64,000 nucleotides of DNA from the NCBI GenBank assembly GCA_025992895.1, contig DAJPGA010000001.1, positions 2,053,001 through 2,117,000 on the forward strand, written 5' to 3'. The DNA comes from Veillonellaceae bacterium. Its GTDB lineage: Bacteria > Bacillota > Negativicutes > Veillonellales > Dialisteraceae. The translations under genes were made by a program, and so were the position numbers. Below are positions 62,693-64,000 of the stretch, piece after piece (the stretch's first letter is position 1; each line of letters starts with the position of its first letter). The notes under the pieces were generated by a model that worked only from the letters and a program-made list of their open reading frames with translations, searched no databases and was not told where the DNA came from.

Positions 62693-62737
62693 AAAAGAAG
62701 CTGCAGAAATGTGTAATCATTTCTACAGCTTCTTTTT
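62692..62737. terminator. Terminator after the DUF4405 pair
   Basis: AAAAAGAAGCTG..AGAAATG and CATTTCT.CAGCTTCTTTTT. Serves the convergent PfpI gene too. Conserved hairpin family. Confidence 0.8.
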
Positions 62738-62750
62738 ATTGATTCGTTTT

Positions 62751-63332
62751 TCAGAACGTATCGTGGGCGGCGTTGTCGTACCAGTGGTACTCTATTTTCC
62801 GGCAGACTTCTTCTGCTTTTTCTTTTCCAAGCTGGTCTGCGATGAATCCGACGGCCATGTCGGTGCCTGCGGAGACGCCGGCGGCGGTATAGATATTGCC
62901 GTCACGGACCCAGCGGGGTTCTCTTTCCCAGAGGACGCTTGTCCCCTGATTCCTGACCCATTCGAAGGCATTCTTATTGGTCGTTGCATGTCTTCCGTCC
63001 AATAAGCCTGCCGCCGCCAGAAGGGCCGATCCCGTGCAGACGGAGAGGATCCATTTCGACTTTGCGGCTAGATCTGTCAATCCCTGAAGGAACCAGTCGT
63101 CATTGACCAGTGTCCTTGTCCCCATGCCGCCCGGGACGATGAGGATGTCGGATTCCTCGATATCGAGCATGCGCTCGGTCACGACCATGATGCCCTGGCT
63201 GTTTGTCACGATGCCGCCAAGAAGCGATACGGAGCGGATTTCGTATCCATCCAGTTTGGACAGGACTTCTGCCGGGCCAAATGCGTCAAGCGTTTCAAAA
63301 TCATCAAACATCACAATCGATATCGTCTTCAT
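62751..63332 (-). CDS. DJ-1/PfpI-family protein
   Basis: A 193-residue class-I glutaminase-like fold: ISIVMFDDFETLDAFGPAEVL with the conserved acidic residue near 17, IVPGGMGTRTLV, and nucleophile elbow ILSVCTGSALLAAAGLL (Cys ~100) followed by ATTNKNAFEWVR (His replaced by Asn-Lys). It resembles the isonitrile hydratase/ThiJ-like subgroup. Substrate unknown. GAGGG precedes the ATG. Confidence 0.85.
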   Translation of the reverse strand: MKTISIVMFDDFETLDAFGPAEVLSKLDGYEIRSVSLLGGIVTNSQGIMVVTERMLDIEESDILIVPGGMGTRTLVNDDWFLQGLTDLAAKSKWILSVCTGSALLAAAGLLDGRHATTNKNAFEWVRNQGTSVLWEREPRWVRDGNIYTAAGVSAGTDMAVGFIADQLGKEKAEEVCRKIEYHWYDNAAHDTF

Positions 63333-63411
63333 GGTTTCCCTCTTTTCCTGTTTATCTTATAAGGATAAGACGCGGGGCGCCTTTCTGTCAATCATCCCTT
63401 TTCAGGCAACG

Positions 63412-63435
63412 AAAAAGCCCCGGTCACCCGGAGCT
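63412..63435 (-). terminator. Terminator upstream of the PfpI gene
   Basis: Minus-strand AGCTCCGG, loop GTGA, CCGGGGCT then TTTT. It closes a short transcript starting near 63612. Confidence 0.7.
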
Positions 63436-63612
63436 TCCTCGTACGGAACACGGAACAGCTAACAGTAGAACTGACAACTCAAATCCTTACAAAAGCATAC
63501 AAGTTTCATGAACTATCATTTCACTACAATCTAATCCGGAAAGGAGAAAACGCATGTGTTCCGATTTCGCTGCCTTTACGGCAGTGGTTGGTGAAAGGTC
63601 TTCTTACCTTTC
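63412..63612 (-). ncRNA. Candidate small RNA C with CRISPR-repeat-like hairpin
   Basis: Minus-strand extended -10 TGTTATAAT (TATAAT at 63619-63624) precedes a ~200-base stretch. It has a 5' hairpin (GAAAGGT/ACCTTTC), then the repeat-like core CCACTGCCGTAAAGGCAG (63570-63587; 17 of 20 match over 63570-63589) with intact stem, ending at the terminator at 63412-63435. No ORF with a ribosome-binding site. It lies 2.6 kb beyond cas1. Confidence 0.4.
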
Positions 63613-63798
63613 AAGTCCATTATAACACTTCACTTATCACATTTCTATATTTCTATCTGTCAATCTTTCTTTAACCTGTGAAAGCAATGGAAAAGAAAGA
63701 AGAAACGCCGAACGTTCATGGATGAAAGTTTCATCCCCCGCTGGTCCTTCCAGCAAAAAAGATGTGAAACCCATAGCGGATTCCACATCTTTTTATTT
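63436..63798. other. Gene-free stretch before the symporter gene
   Basis: No gene recognised. It contains most of candidate RNA C, a palindrome GGATGAAA/TTCATCC near 63720-63736 and a bidirectional terminator at 63755-63795 (AAAAAGATGTG..CACATCTTTTT) that ends the symporter transcript. Confidence 0.5.
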
Positions 63799-64000
63799 TC
63801 AGTCGTCTTTTCTTTCGTCCCAGTAGTCGACTTTCATGCCGATGGTTTCGGAAGTGAAAGGCGTGCCGTCGTTCTTTGCGTAGTGGGCAGCGGCTTTCTT
63901 TACGTAGCGGAAGCCGAGGTAGAGCATCGGGACGTTGCAGTACACCATGATGATGTTGGCAAGGTCCGAGAATGCCCAGAGGTTCGAGAGATCGTAGCCG
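63799..64000 (-). CDS. Alanine/glycine:cation symporter (AGCS), C-terminal end
   Basis: Only the last 66 codons are in the window: LWAFSDLANIIMVYCNVPML, then GFRYVKKAAAHYAKNDGTPF, stop. The DLANIIMVYCNVPML helix is typical of the last membrane segment of sodium:alanine symporters. The gene continues past the right edge. Confidence 0.82.
   Translation of the reverse strand, partial: GYDLSNLWAFSDLANIIMVYCNVPMLYLGFRYVKKAAAHYAKNDGTPFTSETIGMKVDYWDERKDD

Overview
The window looks like chromosome of a Gram-negative-walled Firmicute (Negativicutes, probably a Veillonellaceae relative of Dialister or Megasphaera). This is inferred from a complete Kdo/lipid A/Lpt lipopolysaccharide island and a TonB-dependent outer-membrane receptor beside Firmicute-style genes (recO, era-cdd-ybeY-phoH, a DUF3084 protein) and strong AGGAGG ribosome-binding sites.

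Layout. 1-8770: the immunity and integration end of a prophage. A minus-strand early operon (partial recT, YqaJ-type nuclease, LysM protein, KilAC antirepressor, Cro-like protein) faces a plus-strand LexA-type repressor across three operator-like repeats. Lysogenic cargo follows (lipoprotein, Ada-type Zn protein, MazF-like protein). A large serine recombinase comes last, and its reading frame runs into the 3' half of a tRNA-Arg gene, the likely attachment site. 8697-8853: tRNA-Arg and tRNA-Pro. 8933-24367: LPS island on the minus strand in two blocks, lpxI-lpxB-msbA-waaA-lpxK-kdsB-kdsA and kdsD-kdsC-lpxL-lptC-lptA-lptB-lptF/G, followed by a DUF3084 gene and a RuvC-fold gene. 24570-27430: tandem sstT copies. 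27652-33536: housekeeping genes recO, CNNM/CorC, era, cdd, ybeY, phoH and a radical-SAM gene. 33684-40450: nadE with a terminator-like leader, a secreted hydrolase with a divergent LysR gene, a glutaredoxin-like gene and a DEAD-box helicase, with two copies of a dispersed intergenic repeat. 40968-48623: TonB receptor, then an arginine operon (M20 amidohydrolase-argF-argC-argB-argD) behind a promoter carrying an ARG-box-like site. 48697-51218: an accessory patch made of two duplicated cassettes. 51303-60985: a complete type I-F CRISPR-Cas locus with 24 repeats and 23 spacers. 61235-64000: paired DUF4405 membrane proteins, a DJ-1/PfpI protein and the end of an alanine/glycine:cation symporter.

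The most unusual part is 48.7-51.3 kb. Two paralogous small hydrophobic-protein genes each lie divergent from a short presumptive transcript made of a CRISPR-repeat-like hairpin, a spacer-length stretch and an intrinsic terminator. The arrangement resembles CRISPR-regulated toxin-antitoxin (CreTA) modules. The same patch holds a protein built from six tandem ribbon-helix-helix-like units with an invariant cysteine. A third isolated repeat-like hairpin with its own promoter and terminator lies at 63.57 kb. Family names are from pattern recognition by eye; no database search was run.
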